DNA from: Amphibacillus jilinensis Y1
GTDB lineage: Bacteria > Bacillota > Bacilli > Bacillales > Amphibacillaceae
NCBI RefSeq assembly: GCF_000306965.1
Contig: NZ_JH976441.1
Location: forward strand, 5,188-69,187
Direction of reading: 5' to 3'
DNA: 64,000 nt
Shown here one piece after another: positions 36,303 through 46,165 of this stretch (position 1 is the stretch's first letter; each line of letters opens with the position of its first letter). The position numbers and the translations under genes are program-made. The notes under the pieces are model-generated. The model was not told where the DNA came from. It made no database searches and saw nothing but the letters and a program-made list of their open reading frames with translations.

Positions 36303-38255
36303 TCACGATTGTCTTAGTTGTTTTTCAGCAATTTCTTTCTTAATGGCAGTAATATAATCATCAAGTCGGACGGTTTCTGAGTTCTGTTCACCATAGCGAC
36401 GAACATTAACAGCCTGATCTTCAACTTCTTTATCACCAACCACTAAAGCAAATGGGATTTTTTCTGTTTGCGCTTCACGAATTTTATATCCGATCTTCTC
36501 ATCACGTTGATCGAGTTCGACACGAATCCCTTCAAGGCGTAGTGCATCCTCGACTTTTTTAGCGTAATCAGCATGTGCCTCTAATGATACTGGAATAATT
36601 CTTGCTTGAATAGGTGCTAACCACGTTGGAAATGCTCCTTTATACTCTTCAATTAAGAAAGCAACAAAGCGTTCCATCGTTGAAACAACACCACGGTGTA
36701 TCACGACTGGTCGATGATCTTTACCATCTTCTCCAACGTAGGTTAGATCAAATTTTTCAGCAGAATTAAAATCTAGTTGAACCGTGGATAGCGTTTCATC
36801 TTTTCCTAAAGCGGTCTTAACTTGAACATCTAACTTTGGACCATAGAAGGCAGCTTCACCCTCTGCTTCAATGTACTCAAGATTCATCTCTTCCATTGTT
36901 TCTTTTAATAAAGCTTGTGCTGTTTCCCACATTTGATCATTGTCAATATACTTCGTTTTATTTTCTGGATCACGATAAGACAAGCGGAAGTAATAATCCT
37001 TAATGCCAAAATCGCTATATACATTTTCTACCAATTCAACAACCCGAATAAATTCTTCTTTTAGTTGATCGGGGCGAGCAAAAATATGAGCATCATTTAA
37101 TGTCATCGCACGAACCCGTTGCAGTCCAGCTAGTGCCCCTGACATTTCATGACGATGCATCATGCCTAACTCTGCAATACGTACAGGCAAGTGACGATAA
37201 CTATATAGATCATTTTTATAAACCATCATATGATGTGGGCAATTCATCGGGCGTAACACTAAATCTTCATTATCCATTTCAAGGGTTGGGAACATATCAT
37301 CTTTATAATGGTCCCAGTGTCCACTTGTTTTATAAAGTTCGACACTCCCTAATATAGGGGTATAAACATGATCGTAGCCGAGACGCTCTTCAAGATCGAC
37401 GATGTAACGTTCAATTGTACGACGAATGGTTGCCCCTTTTGGTAACCAGAGTGGTAAACCTTGCCCAACTTTCTGAGACACGGTAAACAAACTTAGTTCC
37501 TTGCCTAATTTACGATGATCTCGTTCTTTAGCCTCTTCGCGCAAACGCAAATATTCTTCTAAATCTTCTTTTTTTGCAAAAGTCGTACCGTAAATACGTT
37601 GAAGCATTTTATTATTACTATCACCTCGCCAATAGGCACCTGAGATACTTAGTAATTTAAATACTTTAATCTTGCTTGTTGTTGGAACATGAACACCACG
37701 GCAAAGATCAAAAAATTCACCTTGTTGATATAGTGTTACCTTTTCATCTTCAGGAATGGCATCAAGTAATTCGAGCTTCAAATGATCACCGATTTCTTGA
37801 TAACGTGCCTTTGCTTCCTCTCGTGTCACTTCAAGTCGAACAATTTCTAAGTTTTCATCAATAATACGTTTCATCTCTTTTTCAATTTTAGGTAAGTCTT
37901 CTGGTGTTAAAGCATGCTCCATATCGATATCATAGTAGAAGCCATCTTCAATGGTTGGTCCTACCCCTAACTTAACATCTGAACCATATAGACGTTTAAT
38001 AGCCTGTGCCATCACGTGTGCTGTTGAATGGCGCATGATTTCGATACCTTCTGGCTGCTTATTGGTGATAATCGCAATTGCACCATCCCTAGGTAATGGC
38101 GTTTTCAAATCAAAATAAACATCATCAAGCTTAATCGCTAGCGCTTGTTTACGTAAACCGGGAGATATCGATTGTGCAATATCCTCTCCTGTCGTTCCAC
38201 TAGGGAAGGTTTTCTTTGCACCATCTGGAAAAGTCACTACTAATTGTTCTGCCAT
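36303..38255 (-). CDS. thrS: Threonyl-tRNA synthetase
   Basis: 650 residues. Charges tRNA-Thr and edits mischarged serine. Order: TGS domain (about 1-62), editing domain with [16 protein letters not shown] and [11 protein letters not shown] (zinc-like His/Cys residues), class II core from about 240 with motif 2 ([14 protein letters not shown]; motif with [17 protein letters not shown]) and motif 3 ([17 protein letters not shown]), and the anticodon domain at the end. The start is ATG 38255. A T-box leader precedes it. Confidence 0.98.
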   Translation of the reverse strand: MAEQLVVTFPDGAKKTFPSGTTGEDIAQSISPGLRKQALAIKLDDVYFDLKTPLPRDGAIAIITNKQPEGIEIMRHSTAHVMAQAIKRLYGSDVKLGVGPTIEDGFYYDIDMEHALTPEDLPKIEKEMKRIIDENLEIVRLEVTREEAKARYQEIGDHLKLELLDAIPEDEKVTLYQQGEFFDLCRGVHVPTTSKIKVFKLLSISGAYWRGDSNNKMLQRIYGTTFAKKEDLEEYLRLREEAKERDHRKLGKELSLFTVSQKVGQGLPLWLPKGATIRRTIERYIVDLEERLGYDHVYTPILGSVELYKTSGHWDHYKDDMFPTLEMDNEDLVLRPMNCPHHMMVYKNDLYSYRHLPVRIAELGMMHRHEMSGALAGLQRVRAMTLNDAHIFARPDQLKEEFIRVVELVENVYSDFGIKDYYFRLSYRDPENKTKYIDNDQMWETAQALLKETMEEMNLEYIEAEGEAAFYGPKLDVQVKTALGKDETLSTVQLDFNSAEKFDLTYVGEDGKDHRPVVIHRGVVSTMERFVAFLIEEYKGAFPTWLAPIQARIIPVSLEAHADYAKKVEDALRLEGIRVELDQRDEKIGYKIREAQTEKIPFALVVGDKEVEDQAVNVRRYGEQNSETVRLDDYITAIKKEIAEKQLRQS

Positions 38256-38354
38256 ATTGAATCGCTCCTTTTAGATAAATTTTGCAGTAGGAAAGTGGTT
38301 TAGATGTATGAACATCGATTCATTTTAAGTTAAAATGATAATATGTGTACATAA

Positions 38355-38625
38355 AAAACGCCCATCCCTCTGCATGTATAGCAAAGGGACAAGCGTTAGC
38401 TCGTGGTTCCACCCTAGATTCCCAAATATCAAGTCAATATTTGGCTTCATTAGCTCTGTAACGTAGAGAGACGCCACAGCCTAGCCAGAAGGTTCAGCAA
38501 TGGAGTTCAGAGGTGGTAATTACTGGGTAATTGAACAGGAAGATTTCAGCTAGCCTTCCCTCTCTTATGATCATCACATCCGTAATCTTGTCCTCATCAA
38601 TACTTTTATTTTTTAATATGCCTTG
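38355..38625 (-). promoter_or_regulatory. T-box riboswitch of thrS, specifier ACC (Thr)
   Basis: The T-box AGGGTGGAACCACG is on the minus strand at 38402-38415. The terminator has arms AACGC (38357-38361) and GCGTT (38393-38397) plus internal pairs and a T run. The probable specifier ACC lies near 38510-38515, in the context TTACC-ACC-TCTGAAC. Uncharged tRNA-Thr should turn thrS on. Confidence 0.9.
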
Positions 38626-38626
38626 T

Positions 38627-38655
38627 ATTATATATCCTGTTTAACCAAAAATCAA
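38627..38655 (-). promoter_or_regulatory. Promoter of the thrS T-box leader
   Basis: On the minus strand the -35 is TTGATT (38650-38655) and the -10 is TATAAT (38627-38632), with a 17-base spacer. Confidence 0.7.
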
Positions 38656-38659
38656 GAGG

Positions 38660-39460
38660 CTATTGTTGAAATGAAAACGGAAATGTATTTTTTTCAAAAA
38701 TTTTGACACGCTCATCAAAAATATTTTGTAACGTTTCTAAAATCGGATCGTCCACTTTGTTCGTGTAGATATAAATCTTCCGCGGATTTAACGCTAACAG
38801 TGGACTAATTTGATACTCATTTTTAGCAAATTGGTAAATATGTATCGGCGTGTCCTTGATTAGGTTATTCAATGTTTCATTCGAGTAGCAGTTTCCTGAT
38901 TTTTCAAAAAAACGAATACGATCGTCATCCCACTTAACAAAACAACTGTCACCTAATGGCTGTTTTTGGACATATTCACGCAATGACTGTAAAAAAATTT
39001 GATATTGCTCATCTTGTTTCTTTTCATCAATAGCCCGACCAAGCACTTCATCAATAAGCCAATCCGCTTGCTTAAAAAACAACTGGCTTTGATCAAAGTA
39101 ATGATAACACTGCTGCTCAGGTGTTAAAGTAAAATAATGTAGCATCGTCTCTCTTAAATCTTTTAAGAAACTAACATTTTGGTAGTGATCGGTCAACAAT
39201 AATTGTGCTGCAATCGTTAATATAGCATCTATTTCGTTAAAATCATAGTAGTGATAATCTTGAATTAAACGCTCTTTTAAAATCGGCTTCAAATCGAAGT
39301 AAAAAAATAATTCCGCTAACCAAGTGCTAACGCGCTCACAATCATGCTCAAATATTTCAACCTCATCATCACTAATCGATCTCCATAAAACTTGTTGATG
39401 ATAAAGACGATTTCTGAGCACATGTTGATCGATCTTATCGTTGAACTTAACTTTTACCAT
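38660..39460 (-). CDS. ytxC: YtxC-like sporulation protein
   Basis: 266 residues, slightly shorter than YtxC of B. subtilis. The C-terminal half has the pattern DEVLGRAIDEKKQDEQYQIFLQSLREYVQ and then VDDPILETLQNIFDERVKIF. YtxC is conserved in spore formers, but its function is poorly defined. It lies between thrS and dnaI, as in B. subtilis. It starts at ATG 39460 behind GGGTGAT. Its end is next to the thrS promoter. Confidence 0.78.
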   Translation of the reverse strand: MVKVKFNDKIDQHVLRNRLYHQQVLWRSISDDEVEIFEHDCERVSTWLAELFFYFDLKPILKERLIQDYHYYDFNEIDAILTIAAQLLLTDHYQNVSFLKDLRETMLHYFTLTPEQQCYHYFDQSQLFFKQADWLIDEVLGRAIDEKKQDEQYQIFLQSLREYVQKQPLGDSCFVKWDDDRIRFFEKSGNCYSNETLNNLIKDTPIHIYQFAKNEYQISPLLALNPRKIYIYTNKVDDPILETLQNIFDERVKIFEKNTFPFSFQQ

Positions 39461-39642
39461 TATCTATCACCCATCTCTTCTAACACTGTTATATTGTATG
39501 GGAGAAAGATCAAAAAAATGACTCAACTTTCTCAGCTAAATTTTCAAGTTCAGCCAAGAAAGCATACGGGTAAACCGTATATTAAATATAAGGTGAATTT
39601 TCGGTTTATGATGAACCTTTCGTTTTAGACGTTAACCGAACA

Positions 39643-40575
39643 TTAATCCCTTCGGTTTTCAGCATTGATTTCGATTGGCTTGCTTACTTGTCTGATTCGT
39701 TCAACAATCCGACCCGCTTTAAGTTCTTCGATGTCCCCTTTAGAGGTGAGTGAGAGATGTTTTTCTAACTGATCAAGCGCGTAATTTGAGCTAAAGAAAA
39801 CAGGCAAGCCTTCCATCATGCGATATTGTAAGATCGAACCCAATACTTCATCACGAAACCAGCTGGATAATGATTCAGCTCCAATATCATCAATCATGAG
39901 TACTGGAACTTTCTTGAATTGATCAACTTTCTCACCTACCGAATCATCCTTAAATGAAGATTTGATTTCTCTTACAAATTCCGGCATATAAATAAGCATT
40001 GAAGCAATTTTCTTATCGGCCAATTCATTAGCAATTGCCCCGAGAAAATATGTTTTTCCAACCCCAAATGGACCATACAAGTAGAGGCCCTTTTTAGGTG
40101 GCTGATCTTCGATATTTGCTAAGTAATTAACCACTTCGCGGATCGCAGGGTGACGATCAGGGTTCTGACTATCAATCTTGGCAACAGAAGCTTCAAGAAT
40201 ATCTTTAGGCATATAAAGGCTTTTAATCAATGCGGCTCGCTTAGCTTGCTCTTCTTGTATAATCGTGTATTTGCATTTTTTGTAAGTCAAATGAATATTA
40301 GCGCCTTCGATCTCAAGCTTCGGTTTATAACCTGGTAAAATATTATTCTTACAACCATGATCAGGACAATTTGCACAATCCTTGTTCTGTGAGTAGTATT
40401 CATATAATTTTATTAATTGGCGGTCAACTGCCTCTTGATCAAGGTCAGGGTGGTTTTTAATAATTTGTTGAATCTCCGGATCCTGTAATATTTCTGAACG
40501 CATTTCCCGATACACATCTTGAAAAGATTGCTTATCCTTCATCCACTTCTTTAATGATGCCTGAATCGATTCCAT
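39643..40575 (-). CDS. dnaI: Primosomal protein DnaI (helicase loader)
   Basis: About 310 residues. It loads the replicative helicase at the origin and during restart. The N-terminal domain has a zinc-type Cys cluster (NKDCANCPDHGCKNNILPGY); the AAA+ part has Walker A LYGPFGVGKTYFLG and Walker B VLMIDDIGAES, and the sensor FFSSNYALDQLEKH. The start is ATG 40575 behind AGAGGTGATGATA; upstream GTG 40584 overlaps that site. It lies two to three bases after dnaB, so both are coupled. Confidence 0.95.
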   Translation of the reverse strand: MESIQASLKKWMKDKQSFQDVYREMRSEILQDPEIQQIIKNHPDLDQEAVDRQLIKLYEYYSQNKDCANCPDHGCKNNILPGYKPKLEIEGANIHLTYKKCKYTIIQEEQAKRAALIKSLYMPKDILEASVAKIDSQNPDRHPAIREVVNYLANIEDQPPKKGLYLYGPFGVGKTYFLGAIANELADKKIASMLIYMPEFVREIKSSFKDDSVGEKVDQFKKVPVLMIDDIGAESLSSWFRDEVLGSILQYRMMEGLPVFFSSNYALDQLEKHLSLTSKGDIEELKAGRIVERIRQVSKPIEINAENRRD

Positions 40576-40586
40576 TATCATCACCT

Positions 40587-41924
40587 CTATTGATTCGTTT
40601 TCTTATCTTGGAATGCCTTTAATAGTTCACTAACATCTTCTGTTGCTTCAGAAGATCGATCGGTTACTTTTTTAGCTCTTGCTTGCTTTTGCTGTTTGAA
40701 CCAATCTGGAACCACTTCTTTTCGATTAGATGGTTTAGTATATTTACGCTGATAATTTTGTCCCCATTGCTGGTATTTATTATGTTCTGACTTCGCTAAC
40801 GTCATGGCTTGTTGAGCCGTTTTTACATTTTTTCTTGACCAATGACTCGCTATTTTTTCTAAGTAAGATTTGGTTAACTTCATATCTGTTTTCAGCATAA
40901 CATAATGGATTAATACATTCATCACACCTGGATTTAACCCTTGGGCATCCATAACCCCAGCGATCATTTTCAAGTCTTGACTCGATGCTCGAGAGCCGTT
41001 GGATAAGTCTTCTAGCAATTCTTTGGGGCTAATCGTTTCCATCCGTTCAATAAACAACACTTGCTTCGATTTTTGTGATTGGTCTGAGTTAGTCGTTGTT
41101 AGTTTTTCACGTTGCTCAACCCCATCAGTTGTATCTGAAATCGTTTCAACCAAATCTAGACACGCGGTTTTAAATTCTTCACGATTTAACTCATGATCAG
41201 TTGAAATAGACCATTGAAGTGCTTTTTCTAATTGTGTTGTTGTTAAGTGATAAAGTGCTGTCATCTGTCTAATTAATTGGCAATTATTTTCATTTAATAT
41301 TTTTTTTGCAGGAAGCATACGGTCATCAAGCATTTTCTTTAGCCATGACCAATCAATTTCCAAGTTATCTAGTCCCGGTTTCCCTGGTTCAATAATAGCA
41401 TCATTTTCAGTGATGTCACTCTCATACCTTTTACTGTGAAAAACATCAGTGAAATGTGCAGTAATATCTTCGCCCTTAATGTCTTGTTGTTGATCAGATG
41501 TTATTAACTGTTGTACTAATAACTCGTATTTATCTTTACCAATCTGATGGTACAGCAATTGACTTAACAGATCATCATTAAAAAAGCGACGCACATTACA
41601 AGGTAAATTTAACTGGTAACGATAAATCGTATGCTGTCCATTATCAAGTTGATATGTTGTCAACAGTCCAATTGCCTCACATCTTAAACGTGCTTGATAA
41701 ATTTTATCTAGCGGTTGGTCTAATGTTTGCATTAAATGATGATGTGATAATAACTGCTCATCTTGAAACTGGGTAGACAAAGTGACATATAGTGATGTCG
41801 CCGTCACGCCAATTATCGGTTGATACAATTGAAAAAGCGCTTGGTAATGATCGCTTAATAATTGCGCATGTTTATTTGTTGTAAACCCATCTGAAGGTAA
41901 TATTTTACCAATTGATTGATGCAC
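40587..41924 (-). CDS. dnaB: Replication initiation and membrane attachment protein DnaB
   Basis: 445 residues, somewhat shorter than the 472 of B. subtilis. In Firmicutes this DnaB is the helicase-loading cofactor, not the helicase. Two DnaB/DnaD-type helical domains are visible (LYQPIIGVTATSLYVTL near the start; MDAQGLNPGVMNVLIHYVMLKTDMKLTKSYLEKIASHW near 330-370). The C-terminus is basic and probably flexible. It is upstream of dnaI and downstream of nrdR, as in B. subtilis. Confidence 0.93.
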   Translation of the reverse strand: MHQSIGKILPSDGFTTNKHAQLLSDHYQALFQLYQPIIGVTATSLYVTLSTQFQDEQLLSHHHLMQTLDQPLDKIYQARLRCEAIGLLTTYQLDNGQHTIYRYQLNLPCNVRRFFNDDLLSQLLYHQIGKDKYELLVQQLITSDQQQDIKGEDITAHFTDVFHSKRYESDITENDAIIEPGKPGLDNLEIDWSWLKKMLDDRMLPAKKILNENNCQLIRQMTALYHLTTTQLEKALQWSISTDHELNREEFKTACLDLVETISDTTDGVEQREKLTTTNSDQSQKSKQVLFIERMETISPKELLEDLSNGSRASSQDLKMIAGVMDAQGLNPGVMNVLIHYVMLKTDMKLTKSYLEKIASHWSRKNVKTAQQAMTLAKSEHNKYQQWGQNYQRKYTKPSNRKEVVPDWFKQQKQARAKKVTDRSSEATEDVSELLKAFQDKKTNQ

Positions 41925-42104
41925 ATTTATCCCCCCATTGGTTGCTCAGCTGAAAGGTATAACACAAACTATCACAACAATGTAATATCGGCTATTTCCT
42001 TTCACTCATACGATTTTATAACCGAACACATAAGAATTTTATTTTAACAACTTTAAATCAATCGTTGTAGCTTCATGCCTTTCATTAACATGAAAAGAAA
42101 AAAA

Positions 42105-42120
42105 GAGCCGCAGTTGGCTC
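42105..42120 (-). terminator. Terminator of nrdR
   Basis: GAGCC (42105-42109) pairs with GGCTC (42116-42120), and on the minus strand a run of seven T follows. It separates nrdR from the dnaB promoter region. Confidence 0.75.
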
Positions 42121-42122
42121 AC

Positions 42123-42593
42123 TTATCTGTCTTCTTTATCGGAATGATTTATTAAATCTTTTAATTCATCAAGGAAGACATTAATATCTTTGAATTGCCG
42201 ATAAACAGAGGCAAAACGAACATAAGCGACATCATCAATATGTGCTAATCGGTCCATTACAAGTTCGCCTACATCTTTGCTTTCGACCTCTGGAATCCCT
42301 TGACTTCTTAGCTCACGTTCCACGTCTAAAGCTAATTGCTCTAATTGTTCAAGTGGTACAGGTCTTTTTTCACATGCTTTAATAAGCCCGCGGATAAGCT
42401 TTTCTCGACTAAATGCTTCTCGAATGCCCTCTTTCTTAACAACAATAAGTGGCATTTCTTCTAAACGTTCAAATGTTGTAAATCGATAATGGCAAGCCTC
42501 ACATTCACGACGCCTTCTTATCGCGTCACCTTCTTCTATTGGACGCGAATCTAATACGCGGGTATGCTTGTCTTGACAGTTTGGACAGCGCAT
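42123..42593 (-). CDS. nrdR: Transcriptional repressor NrdR
   Basis: About 156 residues. A zinc ribbon ([45 protein letters not shown]) is followed by the ATP-cone ([31 protein letters not shown]). NrdR senses ATP/dATP and represses ribonucleotide reductase genes at paired NrdR boxes. I chose ATG 42593 because AAAGG is too near ATG 42602, and family members begin MRCP. It is upstream of dnaB-dnaI. Confidence 0.96.
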   Translation of the reverse strand: MRCPNCQDKHTRVLDSRPIEEGDAIRRRRECEACHYRFTTFERLEEMPLIVVKKEGIREAFSREKLIRGLIKACEKRPVPLEQLEQLALDVERELRSQGIPEVESKDVGELVMDRLAHIDDVAYVRFASVYRQFKDINVFLDELKDLINHSDKEDR

Positions 42594-42621
42594 TTCTTTC
42601 ATTCCTTTTTAATCATTTTGT

Positions 42622-43014
42622 TTAGGCATTGTTTTTCATATCGAGTAAGGTCATTTCTTTTTTTAAATCATCATAAAGTTTTGGGATAAGATTATGACTA
42701 AATCCTAAATCGAATAAACTTCCTTCAGTCGTTACAGAGAAATCAATTGCCGTCTTATAAGGTCTAACCATAATAACCGTTGCAATAACAAAGGCTCTTC
42801 TCTTCCCTTTATAGTTAATCGTTACTTCTCCATGTTCAGACGATGTGGCAACCACTTCACAGCCTGACTTTCCTTTAAAGTACTGGGCAACCGTGTCCAT
42901 TCCTTTATCTTTTGTCGTTTTAAAATAATGTGTTCGTAGCTTTGGATCCCAATGTTTTTCTGTTGATTCAGAGTGATTATTAAAGTACTTATTCCAAGTT
43001 TCTTTAAACCCCAT
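42622..43014 (-). CDS. Conserved cytosolic protein of Bacillaceae, unknown function
   Basis: About 130 residues beginning MGFKETWNKYFNNHSESTEKHWDPKLRTHYFKTTKDKG. The middle has alternating strands (CEVVATSSEHGEVTINYKGKRRAFVIATVIMVRPYKTAIDFSV), and a final helix follows (LIPKLYDDLKKEMTLLD). I recognise it as a recurring Bacillaceae protein but know no function. The start is ATG 43014 behind GAGGTGTAACG. The decayed insertion sequence lies just upstream, between it and speD. Confidence 0.7.
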   Translation of the reverse strand: MGFKETWNKYFNNHSESTEKHWDPKLRTHYFKTTKDKGMDTVAQYFKGKSGCEVVATSSEHGEVTINYKGKRRAFVIATVIMVRPYKTAIDFSVTTEGSLFDLGFSHNLIPKLYDDLKKEMTLLDMKNNA

Positions 43015-43254
43015 CGTTACACCTCGTTCATCAAAATGTTTTCTTGTCTTAAACATAAACAAGTCATATACTCTATTTTATAGTTTAACATGTTTTGTCC
43101 AAGAAAACGATAACAACATGCTAGATCATTCCTCTTTGCAACCAAATTAAATCCATTTTTAAGGGTTCTCTGTCAAATGTGGTGGTGTAATGTTCACTCC
43201 ACCATTCATCTTTGTTAAAAGCTCTTTTTCCATAAAGTAGTGCTATTGCTAAGC

Positions 43255-43374
43255 CGCAGAGGGAAATATACTCGCTTTCCGCGGACGAACGCCCAAGCCT
43301 CCTCGCAAAGACCGCTGTGGGGTCTCGGTCGCCCGTTTTTCCGCAGGAGTCTCGCATATTTCCTCTGCTATGTA
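43255..43374. repeat. Palindromic repeat unit inside the insertion sequence
   Basis: Near-inverted ends GCAGAGGGAAATATACTCGC and TCTCGCATATTTCCTCTGC enclose GC-rich sequence with GCGGACGAACGCCC and GGGTCTCGGTCGCCCG. Such sequences are seen near genes in many alkaliphilic or halophilic Bacillaceae. A 16-base piece (CGTTTTTCCGCAGGAG, 43334-43349) recurs at 43506-43521 in the transposase remnant. Confidence 0.55.
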
Positions 43375-43833
43375 CTATTTCAACCGAGAGCCTTTTTGAC
43401 TTCTGATGGTCAAATAATCGAAAGACTGTTCCTTGTCATCCCTACCAAGCGAGCTGCAGTAAGAAAAGAATGGAAGGCCGTGTATGCTAATGCTGTTGTT
43501 TTCACCGTTTTTCCGCAGGAGAGCATTTGTACAACGTTGATAATAATCCGCCATTTGTAATCGTTCATAAAAAGGACGACTACAATTAGGACACAAATAT
43601 CTTCGCTTTTTTAATGATATCTTCACATCTTTATTAGAAAGGACTGGACCTTGAATCTCCTGTCTTCTATAACTATGCACTCGGTTTGTTTTCTCCTTAC
43701 AGAAAGGACATTTTTCTTGTTTTTGCTTTGTATAGAGTTCCACAATCAAGCTACTAGATTCTTCGGTTACATCCCATACGTCTACATGCTTGTCTTTAAT
43801 CCCCAATAATTCTATGGTAAAATGACGTTGCAC
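43375..43833 (-). pseudogene. Truncated ISL3 transposase
   Basis: The readable 152 codons start with QRHFTIELLGIKDKHVDVWDV, the ISL3 opening, and keep the N-terminal zinc finger (KCPFCKEKTNRVHSY ... RRYLCPNCSRPFYERLQMADYYQRCT). After about residue 107 the sequence turns to unrelated text and the DDE nuclease domain is missing. The GTG start has AGAGGGGATATGA before it. It cannot code for an active transposase. Confidence 0.85.
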
Positions 43834-44038
43834 TCATATCCCCTCTCTTTTTCTATTGTCTCGACAACTTTAGGGTAACAAAGAGAGGGCGAAGGAGTGT
43901 ATTTTTTTGCACGCTATCACGATAGAGGACACCACCACATTCAGTATAGAGCCTTTTTAAGCAAAAGCGATTTGCGTTACGATTAAAAGCACCCTTTCCC
44001 TTTTAAAATAAAAGAAAAAGAGTGCCAAACGTGCCCTT

Positions 44039-44416
44039 TTATAGTATTTGTGAGGTTGGTATTTGAACAGGCCCAATTCCTCTTGGAACCTCTACTTTTT
44101 CACACTTTTTTGATTCTAGGCTTTCTGAAATAAAATGACATGCGACGTTTGGATCAATAATATCACCACATGTATAAACATCTATACTTGCATATCCATG
44201 TTCAGGAAAACTATGGATGGTCAAATGTGATTCTGATATGATTACGACACCACTAACACCCTGTGGCGCAAATTTATGAAAAGCAACTTCCCTAATTTCA
44301 GCACCAGCCTTTAATGCCGCATCAACAAAAATCTGCTCAATCTTTCCCATATCATTCAATATCTCAATATTACAATCCCACATTTCTGCAATAACGTGTC
44401 TACCCATTGTATCCAT
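44039..44416 (-). CDS. speD: S-adenosylmethionine decarboxylase proenzyme
   Basis: 125 residues. The enzyme makes decarboxylated AdoMet for spermidine synthesis and cleaves itself at the Ser in [25 protein letters not shown] to form the pyruvoyl cofactor. The Cys in YTCGD and the His are conserved. It starts at ATG 44416 behind GGGGGAG. In B. subtilis gapB lies next to speD; here it does not. The decayed ISL3 element is downstream. Confidence 0.96.
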   Translation of the reverse strand: MDTMGRHVIAEMWDCNIEILNDMGKIEQIFVDAALKAGAEIREVAFHKFAPQGVSGVVIISESHLTIHSFPEHGYASIDVYTCGDIIDPNVACHFISESLESKKCEKVEVPRGIGPVQIPTSQIL

Positions 44417-44840
44417 TTTGGCACTCCCCCAATTCGACTAAATTTAAAAATAGTTGCCTGATTTGCTACGGGGGAAGTTAGTCCTAAGAGGTCCTAACCC
44501 TTTAAGCAATCATAAGCACATTTTTGATATTTATCTTTAAGTTGCGCATCGTTTATCTCTATTATGCACATGCAGAAAAAGTATATATCGAAATGAGGGA
44601 GATGGCAAGATATTTTATAGCTTTTATAGAAAAAAATTATCTGTTCAAAAAGTAATTAAAAAGTGTAAATTTTACAATATAAACCGTAAAGCTAAGAACA
44701 AGCAGTTGAATATTTATTTTTAAACAAAAATATCGATCGCTTCCCTTTCTATGGAGACCGCTTTAGCTATCTTCCAAATTAAAATAACTGATTCCACCAA
44801 ATAGCTATTACTAGCAACTTATAGGCTGTCGCGCCATATG
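44417..44840. other. Intergenic region between coaE and speD
   Basis: No gene is visible. On the minus strand near 44478-44500 the speD leader holds GTTAGGACC ... GGACTAAC, a short imperfect hairpin, and GGGGGA sequences. In B. subtilis gapB and ytcD lie in this place. The right half is AT-rich without clear signals. Confidence 0.4.
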
Positions 44841-45437
44841 CTAATGCTTAAATTGTTGAAGCAGTTGTTTAAACGATGCCTCCGTGTGCGCCAGTGTCTT
44901 ACTATTGTCAATAACATAATCGGCCCATTGTACTTTTTGCTCAATTGATATTTGTGACTGAATTCTTTTACTTGCTTCTTGCTCTGATAATTGGTCACGA
45001 GCCATTAACCGTTGCAATTGCTGCTCAGGGGTTGTGAAGACAACCACTACTACATCAATTAAGTGCGTCAAATCATTCTCATATAACAACGGTATATCTA
45101 ACACGATATACTGATGTTTAGCTGCGATTAACTGATCACGTTCATATAATAAACGATCTGTTATAGCAGGATGAACAATTTGATTCAACGTTTGCCTTTT
45201 TACCGCGTCATTAAAAATCAGTTGGGCAAGTTTTTTTCGATCAAGCGTCTGATCTGGCAATAAAATATCACGCCCAAACACTTCCACAATTTGTCGGTAT
45301 GCAGGTTGTTCGGGTTCCACGATAGTACGCGATAACTGATCCGCATCAACAATTGGAATCCCCTCTTGTTTAAACATCTTAGCGACTGTGCTTTTCCCTG
45401 TAGCAATACAGCCAGTTAAACCAATAACAATAGTCAA
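44841..45437 (-). CDS. coaE: Dephospho-CoA kinase
   Basis: About 198 residues. It is the last step of coenzyme A synthesis. The P-loop reads GLTGCIATGKSTV, where the family usually has GGIASGKS; the lysine and serine remain. Further motifs: VDADQLSRTIVEPEQPAY and VLDIPLLYENDLTHLIDVVVVVFT, and the lid with RLMARDQLSEQEASKRI. The likely start is TTG 45437 behind GGTGGGA, because family members begin TxVIGLTG. It is the last gene of the run from polA, as in B. subtilis. Confidence 0.93.
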   Translation of the reverse strand: MTIVIGLTGCIATGKSTVAKMFKQEGIPIVDADQLSRTIVEPEQPAYRQIVEVFGRDILLPDQTLDRKKLAQLIFNDAVKRQTLNQIVHPAITDRLLYERDQLIAAKHQYIVLDIPLLYENDLTHLIDVVVVVFTTPEQQLQRLMARDQLSEQEASKRIQSQISIEQKVQWADYVIDNSKTLAHTEASFKQLLQQFKH

Positions 45438-45457
45438 ATGTCCCACCACATTTCTTT

Positions 45458-46081
45458 TCAAATAACCAAGCGACTTATCCCTAGTAGTACAAGGAGCAGA
45501 CCAGGAAGATACCGAATTTTATCAGGTAATCCTTTATTGGAAAATACTACACCTAAATGGAGCCCCATGGCAAGAAACACCATAGTCATGACGGCAATTA
45601 GACCAACCGCCATATACGAAACACCTGTCAATGCAGCACCCATCCCAGCAGCGCTAGCATCAATTGATAACGCCAATGCTAACCATACAGTTTCCATACC
45701 AGAGATATGGCCAGAGTGATCAAAGTCAGCGATCGCAGGTTTTTTTAGAATATCAATCACCAAACCAACCTTCTTTAATTCAAAACGAAAATGCTTTGGC
45801 GTCGTTTGAGATTGCGACTGATCAAAGTTAATTAAACTGTAACATCCTAAACCAATGAGTAAGGCAGCACCTAAGTAACTGGTAAACCGTTCCGTTAGCA
45901 ACAGAGCAACAAGTTGGCCCGCGCCCATCGCCATTCCAAATACTAGCCCAGAGCACAAACCAATTAATATAATAACATGTGGTGCCAACTTCACTTGTCT
46001 TAAGCCATACCCAAAAGCAACCATAAAACTATCGACACTTACTGCAATTGCCAACACAAATAAGGAGAGTATATTGACCAT
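45458..46081 (-). CDS. ytaF: YtaF-like sporulation membrane protein (MntP-like)
   Basis: About 207 residues with six predicted helices in two repeats. Signature stretches: LAIAVSVDSFMVAFGYGLRQVK and ALSIDASAAGMGAALTGVSYMAVGLIAVMTMVFLAMGLHLG. The Asp residues in VDSF and IDAS resemble MntP manganese exporters. In B. subtilis YtaF is spore-related. The start is uncertain: GAGAGG could serve GTG 46087 or ATG 46081. It lies between mutM and coaE. Confidence 0.85.
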   Translation of the reverse strand: MVNILSLFVLAIAVSVDSFMVAFGYGLRQVKLAPHVIILIGLCSGLVFGMAMGAGQLVALLLTERFTSYLGAALLIGLGCYSLINFDQSQSQTTPKHFRFELKKVGLVIDILKKPAIADFDHSGHISGMETVWLALALSIDASAAGMGAALTGVSYMAVGLIAVMTMVFLAMGLHLGVVFSNKGLPDKIRYLPGLLLVLLGISRLVI

Positions 46082-46165
46082 CTCCACATCCACCCTCTCC
46101 AAGTTCAAATAGATTAACTTGGAATAGTATATGGATGGCTGTAAAAAATGTGAGTAAAACGCCCA

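Larger units (their letters stand above)
43164..43953. mobile_element. Decayed ISL3-family insertion sequence with target duplication
   Basis: The two ends are inverted repeats of about 25 bases, GGTTCTCTGTCAAATGTGG... on the left and GGCTCTATACTGAATGTGG... on the right, both continuing TGGTGT. They are flanked by an identical eight-base direct repeat TTTTTAAG (43156-43163 and 43954-43961). Eight-base duplications and such ends are typical of ISL3 elements. At 790 bp it is about half the normal length, because most of the transposase is gone. Confidence 0.85.

Noticed and set aside
43121-43357. 78-codon minus-strand frame as a transposase C-terminus
   Set aside because: It does not resemble the ISL3 C-terminus and mostly covers the palindromic GC-rich unit and the left end of the element.
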